Assembly: GCF_033118175.1 (NCBI RefSeq)
Contig: NC_083694.1
Coordinates: 41,749,608 to 41,813,607 of the forward strand
Direction: 5' to 3'
DNA from: Dama dama
Lineage: Eukaryota > Chordata > Mammalia > Artiodactyla > Cervidae
DNA: 64,000 bases
In this document: positions 1-11,009 of the stretch, piece by piece
How positions within the stretch are numbered: the stretch's first letter is position 1
Layout of the letters: each line of letters opens with the position of its first letter
Translations under genes and position numbers: made by a program
The notes under the pieces: model-generated
The model's database searches: none
What the model was told of the DNA's origin: nothing
The model's input: only the letters and a program-made list of their open reading frames with translations

Positions 1-574
1 AGTTCCCTGGGGTTTTCACTGCCATCCTTCACCCCTGTTCACCCCTCTGTTACTACCTGCACCTCACCGTGGGGCAGTGATGGGGCCAGGGCTGGGTCTA
101 AAATGATGAACTGGGCCAATTAGCTTTCTCCCTCCTAGGAATTTTAAGTAGGAAATACTAAAGTCACGAGGCAGCTGGCAGAAGCAGCTATAGCTGGTAA
201 GTCATAAGCTCCAGAAAAACCAGAGAAGCTGGGAGAGGCCCCACGCAAACTGCAATTATGAGGGAGCTGAAATTATGAGAAAGCAGACGCTTTGAAGTGA
301 AGAAAAGCTAAAGTGTAGAGGGGTGAGGAGGTCAGCTGGTGGGAAAGATGAGACCAGTGGGCCAGTGATGCTGATCCATGGAGAGAGCTGGGGGTCCTGA
401 CCTTCCTGCGGCCCTGCTTCTAGTCCTTTCTTTTCCCGAGGTTGCATGGTTCAGCTTTGCTCATATGGGAACATCCTATGGGAACACCCGCACGCAAATC
501 TCCTGTTACTTGAGATGCTGAGTGAGTCTCTGTTCTTTGCAACACAAAGAACAGAACTAAAATGCTTGGTTTTT
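1..574. other. Intergenic DNA, no gene seen
   Basis: Non-coding sequence with short open frames only and no recognisable domain. A T-run near 569-584 leads into the old L1 that follows. I see no repeat family that I can name here. Confidence 0.6.
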
Positions 575-1150
575 TTTTTTTTTTAAATTAATAGGCTTTA
601 TTTCTCAGAGCAGTTTTAGGTTCACAGCACAGAGCTCCTATGTATCCTTTCATCTGCCTCCCCCCACCCAGTTTCCCCTATTATTCACATCTTGCCTTAA
701 TGTTACATTTGTTATAATGGCCCATTTGTTACAATGATGAACCAATATGGATACATTATTGTTAACTAAAGTTAGTAGCTGAAGTTTGAGTTTACTTTGT
801 TGCATATTTCATGGGTTTGTATCTGCCCTAAGGTTTGTATCCACCTTAGAGTATCATTCAGAATAGTTTTCACTATCCTGAAAGTTCCCTGGTTCCACCT
901 AGCCATCTCTCCTTCCCGGATCCCTGGCAACTGCTGATCTTTCTAATTCCTTTTCCAGAACGTCTTTTTCAGTGCCTTTTGCAGAATATCATATAGTTGG
1001 AATCCCACATTATGTACGTAACCTTTTTTCTAACTGGTTTCTTTTACTCAGTAATGCCTTAAAGAGGTTCCTCCAGGCTTGCCAGTTTCTTTCTTTTTAC
1101 TGCTGAATAATATTTCATTGAATGATGCACCTGTTTTTCATTTGCTTATT

Positions 1151-1595
1151 TAAAAAAATTATTTATTTTTTACTATGCTTGGTCTTTGTTGCTGTGTGGG
1201 CTTTTTCTAGTTATGGTGAGCAGGGGCTACTCTCTAGTTGCAGTACACGGGCTTCTAAATGCAGTGGTTTCTCTTGTTGCAGAGCTCAGGCTCCAGGATG
1301 CACGAGCTTCAGGAGTTTCTGCTTGTGGGCTCTAGAGCACAGGCTCAGTAGTTGTGGTACATGGGATGAGCTGCCCTATGGGCTTTTCCTGGACCAGGAA
1401 TCGAACCTGTATCCCCTGCATTGCAAATGAATGAAGAGGGTGTCCCTGGTGGCTCAGAAGGTGAAGAATCTGCCTGCAATGCAGGGGACCCTGGTTCAAT
1501 CCCTGGGTTGGGAAGATACCCTGAAGAAGGAGATGGCAACCCATCCTCTGCATTGCAAGGTGGATTCTTAACCTCTGGACCACCAGGGAAGCCCC
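1151..1595 (-). mobile_element. CHR-type tRNA-derived SINE inside the L1
   Basis: Its tRNA-like head reads on the minus strand from 1595 (ggcttccctggtggtccaga) and its A-rich tail is the T-rich run at 1151-1170. A 13-bp target-site duplication, tcatttgcttatt, lies at 1138-1150 and 1596-1608. The body is itself interrupted by a Bov-tA SINE at 1427-1547. Confidence 0.8.
1427..1547 (+). mobile_element. Truncated Bov-tA SINE nested in the CHR SINE
   Basis: Plus-strand tRNA-Glu-like head with ccctggtggctcag at 1444-1457, then the diagnostic 'gggttgggaagat'. It stops after 'gatggcaaccca'. An 11-bp duplication, ctgcattgcaa, flanks it at 1416-1426 and 1548-1558, showing that it landed inside the older SINE. 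Confidence 0.8.
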
Positions 1596-1645
1596 TCATT
1601 TGCTTATTGAAGGACATTCTGAATGCTTCCAAGTTAAAATGCTCT

Positions 1646-3199
1646 CAAGATGAAAAAGTAAGCAAAGAAGAATTTACTCTGGAAGTTGGAGTACTAGGAG
1701 ACATTTGGGGCTGAGAGGATCACGAATGTGGATATTTTGAAATTAAGATGCCTTAAGTGTCAAAGAGAGAGAGGCATTAAAGTGACTGACTCAGAGATGT
1801 ACAAATTAGACACCAAAGCTGGATGACCGAGGGTGAATTTTGCAGGATTGTGAGTTACTTGCCTGTTTCCTCTGTGTGTATATACGCCTTGGATTGAAAA
1901 GACAATGCATTTGGGTGGCTAATAGTGACTGCCACATCAATGTTATAAGATTAAATTCTCATAACCCAAATAATGTGGTAGGATCAAAAATATATTTTCT
2001 TTGGCCTCCTCCTTCCAAGGGCCCCTTTGTGATCCACGCCAGCTTTCTTTGTTCACCATTTAGACAAAATAGGGTTTGCAGATAATTTTCAAGTCCCCAT
2101 TATTCTGACCTTATTCTCCCTAAAAAATTACACCTTCCCTCCATGGTAAACCTAAGGAATTTACCAATAGATGCAGAGGAAATGTTAATCTTGAAATGCA
2201 GCTTTCCCCAGGGTGGAATCCACTGGCTCTTTGGCTCTCTCAGTTAACAGTGGACAGCTGTTTATAACAGGAAGTGTGGAATAGCACATCTCCCTGAGAC
2301 GGCAGGCAGACAAAGGAGGAGGATAGCTAATGATCAAACTTGGAATTGGGCCAAGACAATGAAAATCAGCATCTCCTCCCCTTCATTCTTTCACAAAGCC
2401 CTGTGTGACTTTTCAATCACCACACGTGGTCAGAAGTCAGATTTGGGGTTTAGATCTCACCCAAAAGGAATCCTCGAGCCTTCGGACAGCATGCTGTGCT
2501 ATTGGCTGGCTGAGTGTGACTCAGAGAGGAGCAAGCTCCACTTGTACTCACTCTGGTTGAAAGAAAATTCATCAAGTCAGGAGTTAAATTGAGAACCTTA
2601 ATTGCTGCCCACGATAAGCCATGTCCAAACAAAGGAAAGAGGTTTCTGATTTTGATCCTTTTTTGGGAGGAAAATCTGTTTCATTTTTGTATGTGTCTGC
2701 ACGCACGACATGTGCTTCCAGCAATTTGCAATAAGCCTCCAGTAATCACCCACTGCTCCATCTCAGTGGGGGGACTTTCAAAGGCTACCATGGGTTTCTT
2801 GTCCTGAGGAAGGAGGCTGGAGAGGGAGCAAGTCTGGTTCACAAGAGATAATAAAGTACAAACCCACTGTGGGTATGTAAGGTGAGTGCTGAATGCCTGC
2901 AGAAAGAGGGGCTGCAATGAGAAAGGAGTAAGTAGCCATTACTGCTGGTGGATGGACCTAAAAAGTACAATGATGTGTGTGTGGGGGTAGCTGAAGCTCA
3001 TTATTGGCTGGTATCTGTACGACATAAACTTGAAAGGCATATTCAAAGAAAATGCCTAGAAATGAGCTTCAGTTTGTTACCAGACTGGATAAAGTACCCC
3101 AGTTTTGCTTAAGGCATTTTAGGGGAAAATAATTTACTTGTTCTAAAGCTTGAGTACTTCTGGTGAATTATGAAGGCTAGTTACTGGCCATATGTTCAA
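1646..3199. other. Intergenic DNA, no gene seen
   Basis: No recognisable coding exon or transposon. The short open frames in both strands have no domain signature. The sequence is not especially rich in CpG. Confidence 0.5.
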
Positions 3200-4560
3200 A
3201 TAATTTGAATTCTTTAAAAATTATACATGTTTGATATAAAAAGAAAAAAAATCAAACAGAACAGAGTTGAATGAAGTCAAAAGTCAATCTCCTCTTCCTG
3301 CCTCATTTTCCTTCCATGCCTGGTGGATATGTTTCCGGGTGGACAAGTTTCTAGATGTTTTGAAGCAGATACAAAATGGTTATTTTTAGACTACAAATGG
3401 AATTATACTTTACATAATTGTTCTGTGATTGGCTTTTTTCATTTAACTCTGAATCGTGGCTACTATTCTTTATTAGTTGTCAGATTTACTACATTCTTTT
3501 TGAAAGTTGTAAGGTATTTCATTGTATGTTTGTATCATAATTCATTTAAACATTTTTTGTTGATGGGTGTTGGGCTTTTTTTTGGTTTTCACCATTATAA
3601 ATAATGTTGCGAGTCTTTTATATATATTTTTGTACATTTGTGAAAAATTATTTGTAGAATGGCTTTCTAGAAGCAGAGTCACTGTATCAAAGGGTATGGA
3701 TATTTATCATTTTCATAGATTGTGCCAAATTGTGTTCTAAAAAATGGAATGATTACATTTTTACCAACATTGCATCAGAGGGCCTGTTTCCCCACATTCT
3801 CATCAATATTTTTGAAGTTAGAAAAAATTCCTAACAGGTGATTTTAATTTGCTTTTATTTCATTTTGAGTATATGTTTACTGAACACATTTTTTTCTGTG
3901 ACTTTTTTTTGCTCAAACACAATATTTTGTGTATGAGCACGAATGTATATCAATGTTTTTCCATTGATTTTTTTTTTCTTACAAATTTGAACAAGCTGTT
4001 CGTATTCAGGAAGTTAGCCCTGTTGCATAGTGTTGAAAATATTTCCCCTGTTAGCTTGTTTCTTGCAGTGCTATGGTATTTTTTATGCTTTATAGTGACA
4101 TAAAATATTTATGCAGCAAAATTTATTGATATTTTTTCTTTATGACCTCTGGGCTTCCTTTCATGCTTAGAAAGAACTTCTCCAATTTATGACTGGAAAA
4201 AGTTTTAGTATTCCTTTAATACTTTTATTGTTTCATTTTAAAAAATAACAAAATATCTGACATATACAAAAAATGAGCATAACCTATATGTAGGTTATAG
4301 AAGACAATAATAAACACAAGTAAACTCAACCTAAGAAATAGTGGTTTAGTGGTTTCAACTTTTACATTAAAAAAATATCCATTTATAATTTAGGGAAAGA
4401 GGTTTAGGAATAACAGAAATCTAATTTTAAAAATTCTGTTTTTCTGAGTTGTTTTTGTTTATTCATAGAGCTATCTGATTACTCAACACCATTTATTAAA
4501 TAACCTCTTTTTCTCCTGGCTTCTTTTAAATAATAGTATTATATCTGATTTGACTTCTGT
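3200..4560 (-). mobile_element. Ancient L1 (L1M/ME-like) fragment
   Basis: The plus strand resembles the reverse complement of a decayed L1: 'aaatggaattatac' at about 3398, 'accattataaataatgtt' near 3591, 'tcaaagggtatgg' near 3688, 'tcatgcttagaaagaacttctcc' near 4160 and 'caacaccatttattaaataa' near 4486. It is heavily diverged and coding-dead. Part of 4250-4440 may be another insertion that I cannot name. Confidence 0.5.
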
Positions 4561-4735
4561 ATACAAATTAAATCACCTCTACTCATAGTAAGATATATAA
4601 AATAACTAACAAAAGTCCTTCTTGATGTTATCAGGTTCAGAGAAGTGATCCCTACATTCTAAAGCCTTACAAAAAGAAAATAAGGAAACTTTTTCTAATT
4701 TCATCGTGGGAAAAATAACCTACTAGATATTTGAA

Positions 4736-4905
4736 CTCTTTCACCTTGAGCAAGTTATTTAACTTTCCTAAGCCCCAGTTTCTTGACCTTTAAAATGGAG
4801 ATACTAATAATACACTTCATGAACTGCTGTCAGGACTAAGAAGGCTAAGAAAGCAACATGCTTTGCCTGGTGCTTGGAATGTAATAAGCTTTCAAAGAGT
4901 GGTTT
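4736..4905 (+). mobile_element. MIR SINE
   Basis: The MIR core is visible: 'gagcaagttatttaactttcctaagcc' at 4748-4774, then 'cagtttcttgacctttaaaatggagata' and 'tgctgtcaggacta'. Decay is typical of this pan-mammalian family. Confidence 0.8.
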
Positions 4906-6300
4906 AATCGTTGTTCTTATTACAGTGTATTGTTATTACCTTATCAGTCTCTAAGTTCCTTGGAAGGAAGCCTGTATTCTGTGACTTTATGGCTGGACTA
5001 CAATTCTTGAATGGGATTGTTACAGTTAAACAGGTCTCGTTGGCTAATTTTTGGCCCAATACAATAATATTATGCTTTATAACAATGTGGAATTTCAAGA
5101 CTTTTAAATCTACATTTAAAAAAAAAGAAGTGAAAATAATGTCAGTCCCTCTCAGATTTCGAGAACCTCTCTCTTCCCTGCTGAATGGCCCTGCAGGATC
5201 CTCTGGGTATCCTCTTAGAACCACTGTCCATTCCTCCACTACAGAGCTGAACATTTATTAGAAATAGTGCTTCTGTAAATGTAGACTTTGATGGCAAGCG
5301 AAGCCATCTAACTAATGCACTTTACTTTTCATCATTTCCAAACTGATGTGGAATAGTTCCATCTGTATCTAGGTGGTTGAGAACTGTTTATCAAATTTAT
5401 GATGTTGTAAAATTCAGTTCTCACATTATTAGAGATATGGTGGTATTAACTAGTTTCCCCATTTCATAGCTGGAATTGCAGCAGAAAGGAATTTTCCTGC
5501 TGAAAGTTACTCTGAAAGGTAGTGGTAAAGACACATTTGATTTTAGATGTCTGGGGTCACCATCAAATAGTATCTATTAGTCCTATTATTTTTTAAACTG
5601 TTGGATGTGGAAATTGCAATCTGAATAGATATTGCAAAGAGAAAATTATCAGTTTATTTGAAAGTGATGAGTGAATTATTTTGTGCTATGTTCTATCCCT
5701 TAATTATTCTATTATATACAGATCTGAGCTCCTTCAGGAAGAGTGTATGATATAAGGACCAATAAGCATTTCAGTGTACTAACAAACCAACAATAGGTTG
5801 ATGATTCACCCTGGATTCTTGCCAGGGTCTGTGAAAGAACTCAATACTCAATAAGCATGATATGCATTTCAAAAACTGCTAATCATAATTAAAAATTCCA
5901 AACCCCTCAATCCTATAAATTATATAAAATGGAATCTGAACATTTGGCCTGCCCCACAATTCCCTTATAGCAGTGGAGACCCTGTGATTATCAGGTTTTG
6001 GGAAAGTGGGACACAATATTTCTCAAAGAAAAGGTGATACTTGGATTTTTTTTCCTGTTTTTAGATTTTATTTTTCAAACTTACGGCATAGAGTTGTGTA
6101 CACTCCTCGCTTTCCGAAATCTGTGTCTGTGTCCCTTCTTTTTCCTTGATGAGACTTTCTTTTCAGGCTTGCTATTTTTATAATTTTTTTTTTCATATTA
6201 GCAGTGCAATCTACCAATTTCTTTTTTCTTCTAAATAGTCTTTTGCCAAAGACTTATTCTGAAGACGTAAATGCGCATCAGAATTTCGAGTCTTGGAGCG
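4906..6300. other. AT-rich upstream DNA, no gene seen
   Basis: Repeat-poor sequence upstream of the CpG island. No coding exon is supported. A pair of 116-codon frames on opposite strands at 4904-5261 is judged a coincidence. T-rich runs occur at about 6041-6075 and 6183-6193. Confidence 0.5.
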
Positions 6301-6589
6301 AATCTTTCGAACCCACTCCAGATCTCGCAGGGATATGAATTTGCGTTTTAAGTGGCTGAAAAAGCAAACCGTGACCCTGGTAATAACAGGAGCAACTGGA
6401 CTCCGGCCATCCCGGCCCCTGGGACCTGCCCGCTGCGCGCCGCGGCCCGGGACCCGCACAAAGACGCAGCCAGCGGGGAGATCAGCCCACGGCCCAGCCG
6501 TCGCCTGGAGCGCGCGCTCGAGCCTGGCCGCCGCGTCGCAGGGGCTCGGCCGCTCCCCTCCTTCTCTCCTGCTCATTTTATTAGAAATT

Positions 6590-6599
6590 AAAAAAAAAA

Positions 6600-6678
<79 letters not shown>
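6590..6678 (+). repeat. (A)19(GA)35 purine tract
   Basis: An uninterrupted run of 19 A at 6590-6608 is followed by exactly 35 GA units at 6609-6678. All 89 bases are purines on the plus strand, about 45 bp upstream of the first CCAAT box. It is likely length-polymorphic, and such mirror-type purine tracts can form triplex DNA. Confidence 0.95.
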
Positions 6679-6682
<4 letters not shown>

Positions 6683-6699
6683 TCAAAGAAGTCCCGCCC

Positions 6700-6815
6700 C
6701 TCTCCCCGCCCTCCGCCTCCCATTGGCGAGGCCACCTTGCGCGTCACTCCAGGTCGCGCCAATGGCAGGGCGCGATACTGCGAGGTGGGCCGGGCCCGAG
6801 CGCGGAGTGGGCGGT
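6700..6815 (+). promoter_or_regulatory. Core promoter cluster: GC boxes and opposed CCAAT boxes
   Basis: A CCAAT box lies on the minus strand (ATTGG at 6722-6726) and another on the plus strand (CCAAT at 6759-6763), 37 bp apart, which are likely NF-Y sites. GC boxes flank them near 6700-6715 and 6803-6810. The start of transcription is probably within the next 100 bp or so, but no initiator can be picked with certainty. Confidence 0.6.
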
Positions 6816-6829
6816 GGGTCGGTGCAGCA

Positions 6830-7346
6830 GCCCCGCAGCGGCTCGGCCACCATCGCCGAGGCGCCGCTGCTCCCACAGACGCTCGCGAGCCGCCCCCCGC
6901 GCTCCCAGCCTCCTCTTCCTCCCGCACGCCCGAGACGCTCGCCCGGCTCGGGTCTAGCTCCCGCCTCTGCCTCCCCGCTCGTCTCCCCTCGTTCGCCTCC
7001 CACATTGTCTCTGCCTCGTTTTCTCTCCTAGTTGAGAGGAAAAGAAAAAAAAAAAAAAAAAAATCACCATCATCCTCCGGGAGCCCCCTCGCCCTCAGAA
7101 AAACTAAACCAGACATGAGCCTGGGCTCTCGCTCCTGAAGGACTGGCCGAGCGCAGAGGCTGGTGGGGCCCGCACGAAAGGTCACGGGAGGGAAGCCCCC
7201 GTAGCCCCTGGCTCTGTTCCCGTGGCCGGCCCGCCCTCGGCCCGAGTCCGGCGGCCCCAGCCCCGCGGGCCTGCAGCCCCGTCCCCCCACTTTCCCGGGA
7301 GCCGGCCGAACACACCTCCATTGATGGTGTAGCGCATCCGGGGGAG
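6830..7346 (+). other. Putative non-coding first exon (5' UTR) of an unidentified gene
   Basis: The 3' end is set by a consensus donor, GAG|GTGAGT, with GT at 7347-7348. The 5' end is a guess from the CCAAT boxes. No long frame leads into the donor: the ATG at 7115 opens a 7-codon upstream ORF (MSLGSRS, stop ending at 7138), and the ATG at 7324 opens a 2-codon frame ending at 7332. The exon carries a 19-base A run at 7045-7063. Translation probably begins in an exon beyond this window. I do not recognise the gene. The large open frames on both strands here are by-products of GC-rich, low-complexity sequence. Confidence 0.55.
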
Positions 7347-7524
7347 GTGAGTCTCCGAGTGGCCCGCGCGCGGCGTCTGCCTGCAGTTGTGGCCCCTCGT
7401 CTTGGGCGCGGGGGTGGGGCGGGCCCGAGGAGTCGGCTTGGAAGCCGGGGTCCCGGGTGGGGGCCGCGCATGGCGGGGCAGGCGGGAATCAAGGGCCGGG
7501 GCCTCTCGACCCTGTGCCGGCCAG
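7347..7524 (+). other. Possible exon-1 extension using an alternative donor
   Basis: A second plausible donor, CCAG|GTAACT, has its GT at 7525-7526. An exon reaching it would contain an ATG at 7470 opening a frame (MAGQAGIKGRGLSTLCRP) that is open to the donor. The Kozak context is weak at -3 (C) but has G at +4. If read through unspliced, that frame ends at 7589 after 39 codons. This is speculative and no transcript evidence is available. Confidence 0.25.
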
Positions 7525-7895
7525 GTAACTGTCTCTTTCGCCTGCTGACCCCGGCTCTTTCTTTGCTCCTCGGTCTTGCTCTGTTTTGACTTGTCTGAGG
7601 TTAAACTCTTTCATGTGACTAAAATCGTGGGCTGAACTGGGGGGCGGGGGCGAGGAGGGAGGAAGTCCAGGACCGAAACTGCGAATTTCTTGAATGTTTG
7701 AGGATTTGGGGGGTCGTGAGGGGTAGGAGGACTTAAAATATCATTATCCCATTAGGGGAAGATTCTTTGTGTTTGAAATCTCTAGTTCTCTGCTCTGCGT
7801 GCTGCTTGAATTTTAAAACTAAAATTCACTTGCAGTAGAAAAAGATTCTTATCCTGTTGTAGTTTGTCTCTCTGAAGGAGAGTGGCTTTCATGTT

Positions 7896-7924
7896 TATTA
7901 GTAGTAGTAGTAGTTTTTTTTTTT
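7896..7924 (+). repeat. (TAG)n followed by poly-T
   Basis: Five TAG-type units run directly into about a dozen T residues. Confidence 0.8.
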
Positions 7925-8639
7925 TTAAGCTTTTGGAAAGAAGAAAAAGTAGTTTTACATAGATTGTGCGTGTGTGTAGGGAGGGGGAAAGCACTGCAGG
8001 TTTCCTTTGCTTTGAAACTGGTTTGTTTGAGAAGTTGTTGAAAGGAAAACAAAATGATTCATTGTTGAATTGTCATTTTCCTCTGCCTCTTTTCCAAGGT
8101 TTGCTTACAATTTTTCTGGATTACAGACTTCAAACATTGATTTAAGCAGAATGTGTCCTTGAGAAACTGGGCGCTTTAAATGTTTCAGTATGTGTTACTA
8201 TTTTGAGGTACATTTAGAAAGTAGTTTTGTATGAATCCTGAAATAGCTTTCTCCAAAGCAGTTTTTTAAACACTAGAAAGATAACTAGTAAAAGGGTAAC
8301 TCACAGTGAATTGCAAAACAAACATTGTAACACAAGATTAATGCAGTCCTATGTTTAAGATTTGAAACAATTTTGATAATTACTTTCCATTTAAAGTGAG
8401 ACCTTTTTGTCTGGTGTACACTGGTGTCTTTCGACTCAGTCTGTTGGGGGAGGGGAGAGAGGACGGATCTAGACAGTAATAAAATCATCTTTGAGTAGCT
8501 GTTGCCTTTCCTGAATCTGGTTGCTGAGTTAATTCCACCGTAAATTATAAACCAGTTTTGATTTCGTTGGCCTGGGCTGGATAGAAAGCTGGCTTCCAGC
8601 TCTCCCTGTTGTTGCTGAGGTCGAAGGGAAAAGAGGCAG

Positions 8640-8672
8640 ACACACACACACACATACACACACACAGACACA
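8640..8672 (+). repeat. (CA)n microsatellite, interrupted
   Basis: A CA run broken by single CATA and CAGA units. It is probably length-variable between animals. Confidence 0.9.
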
Positions 8673-10673
8673 ATACCAGGCAGAGGGCTCATTGTTCTTC
8701 CATACACACATTCATTCTCTCTCTCCCGTATTTGGGACTAGGTTTGCACAGACAAACACAGCTCTTTTGGGGAGAGGGGAGAGGAGATGGGGGAAGGGTG
8801 GGTGCTTTTCTTCTTCAGCTTTCTCTCACCTATCTCCTGTCTGGCCTTTTTTTTTTCTTTTTTTTTTATTGCAGCCTTGTAAGAGGGAGAAGAGTATGTC
8901 GGAAACTAAAGGACACTCAAAAACATGTTCAGAGACGCCTCTTACCCACCGCCCTTTCTTTCCTTTGCAGCCCTGGTTTCAACTGCTCTCTCTTTTTTGT
9001 GTCTGTAAAGATAAAATCCCTTATTATATGTCGTGGCCTTATAGTCAGCGTTTGAATTCCTCATTGCCCCTGACTTTGCTGGGGACAGTGATTTGTTCAG
9101 TCGACTGTTACTGTAGTGACTGTGACCAGGGTCATCTTTTCTAGGTAGAAGTAGATTGTCTCAGTTAAGATAATAAAGATTGTATTTGAGGTTAATAGTT
9201 AGCAAAGTGTGTTATGTTTTGATGTATTCGTGGTCTGAAGGTTTGATAGCTAGTGAGCTATCACTGTGTATTGGTTTGTAAATAGGGGTTATAAGAAAAG
9301 ATCTGGTTTTCTGCTTCGGGGGCTAATGTAGAGGCTTCTTGGAACACTGGACAGGGAATAGGCTGATAAGAGTTCAGCTGGGTTAAACCAGCTCTGGGCC
9401 AAGGATGCAGGTTGGTGTGAATTAGATGGGTGCAGAATAGCACCTTCTACTGGTTAATTGCCTTGAAGGATCCAGAGGAAGAGGATGGGGGAGGGGATTA
9501 ACGGCTGAGGCCTAATGATTTTCTTTTGAACACAGTTGTAGTGCCTTCCTGCAAATGCCACTTCCCCGAGCCGCTCATACAGATGCCCTCTGACAGGGAT
9601 GGCTGCATTGAGACTTTTTCCACTATTGGCTGCCTTGACATTAATTTGCTCTATTATTAGAAGTATTTATGCATTGTGACTTCCAAGGACTCCCTGTCTT
9701 TTATGGGAAATACAATTTGTCTTGAAATATTTTTTAAAAAAAGGAGTTGCTTTGTATTCTTGTAATTGGAAGCTCTACATACACTAACAGTCTTTAAAAA
9801 AGTTTTCAGTATCATTAGTAAAAGGTCAAATAGACCTAGCCTATGGAAAAGAAAAATCCCAGCCCTGGACCCAGAGGTTTTCCTCAGAGATTTAATGAAA
9901 GAGGTGGGTGGGTGGGGATGGAAGGGTAGGAGAGGAACTCACTGAAATGAGCAGTTTTTCTTATGTAATAGTGTGACATGTCAGTAGTGTTTCTAGCAGT
10001 CATATAAACATAAATAAAATTACATCTGTTAGGTTAACTTATTCTATGGGTTAGAGTAAAAAAGAAAAAATAGAGTCAAGAGAAAATGGGAAATAAGTGT
10101 ACGGATTAACACAGAAGGCCAAACTCCCACTCAGAGGCTCTAAGTCAAGGTGTAGTTTCAGAGATAATCTGCTTGATAAATGCCTTGGAGAATTTTTATC
10201 ATTGCACATCCTACCCATTTCAATTGTTTTAAACAAAATGAACTGGTAGAGAAGTTTGCCATGGCAAGGGTGACTCGGTGTAGGATAAACATCTTCTGTT
10301 CCAAACTGGCTGCTCTTAGGAATGTGATTTCTGACTCATTTTGCTTTCAAAGCTTAGAGTGTAATCTCTAAAGGTGTGGATCTTTCACGGTGAAATGTGA
10401 ACAGGTCAAATGTATTATTTATTCAGCAGTGATAGAGTCAGGTAATTTCAGTCCAATATGTTCTCTGCCAGTGTTTTATTGCAAGGTAACTAGAGTAACA
10501 GAACCAATTCACAACAAAAATGTAATCGAAATCAAGAAATAAATACATCAGTTATTTTCTGAACTTTGATTTATTGTTTAGGCCAAAAGTTTTAAAAAAG
10601 TGAGACAGTAATCACTGTCACGTCCTGCAGCAATTCTGTGTAATAGTGAACAGAGACGTGCCAGTTCCTGTAA

Positions 10674-10688
10674 ACACACACACACACA
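10674..10688 (+). repeat. (AC)n short microsatellite
   Basis: Seven AC/CA units with no interruption. Confidence 0.85.
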
Positions 10689-10988
10689 TGTACAAGAATA
10701 TGGCTTGTGCCCTTCTAAAAACCAGTGTATGTTGAATATTACTGTGGATTTAGTAAGGACCCTTTGCTTTTAAAATTGGTTTTGACTCTTTGACATCATG
10801 TTCAAATTTCAATAATCATAAAAAATTAAGTAGTAAAATAAGCTGTATATGCCAAATTCTTTGAGGAGTTTTGTGCTCTTCTACTATCTCCTCTTGGCAG
10901 TTTCTTTTGCAGTTGATTTGAAGGTTAAGATAGCAGAAAATTCAGGTGTTTAAGTGAGTCATTAGTGTAACCCAGCTGTGAACTTCAT

Positions 10989-11009
10989 CACACACACACA
11001 CACATACAT
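10989..11009 (+). repeat. (CA)n short microsatellite
   Basis: About eight CA units ending in CATACATA. Confidence 0.85.

Larger units (their letters stand above)
575..1645 (-). mobile_element. Old L1 (L1M-type) 3' region, split by SINEs
   Basis: The plus strand reads like the reverse complement of an L1M 3' part: a stretch on protecting against T-rich tail, then the typical block around 880-1010 (small CpG-poor C/T stretch, 'ctggcaac', 'catatagttggaatc') and 'tgctgaataatatttcattg' at about 1101-1120. The same element resumes after 1608 with 'gaaggacattctgaatgcttcc'. The two halves were separated by a later SINE. Family subtype is not resolved. No coding capacity remains. Confidence 0.7.
6370..7660 (+). 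promoter_or_regulatory. CpG-island promoter
   Basis: GC content and CpG density rise sharply at about 6370 and fall after about 7660, in contrast to AT-rich flanks. Inside are GC boxes (ccccgccctccgcc near 6704, gggcgg near 6807), two CCAAT boxes in opposite orientation, and no TATA box near the likely start. A consensus donor (gag|gtgagt, cut after 7346) puts a transcript on the plus strand. This is the usual form of a housekeeping or developmental gene promoter. The gene itself was not recognised. Bidirectional transcription cannot be excluded. Confidence 0.85.

Noticed and set aside
4904..5261. Two 116-codon frames on opposite strands over the same interval
   Set aside because: No domain signature or codon pattern, and no promoter or splice context. 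A coincidence of stop placement in AT-rich DNA.
6211..7290. 359-codon minus-strand frame and a 281-codon plus-strand frame (6293-7138) across the CpG island
   Set aside because: Both owe their length to GC-rich sequence and the GA repeat, which reads as Arg-Glu or Ser-Leu runs. No domain and no sensible exon structure.
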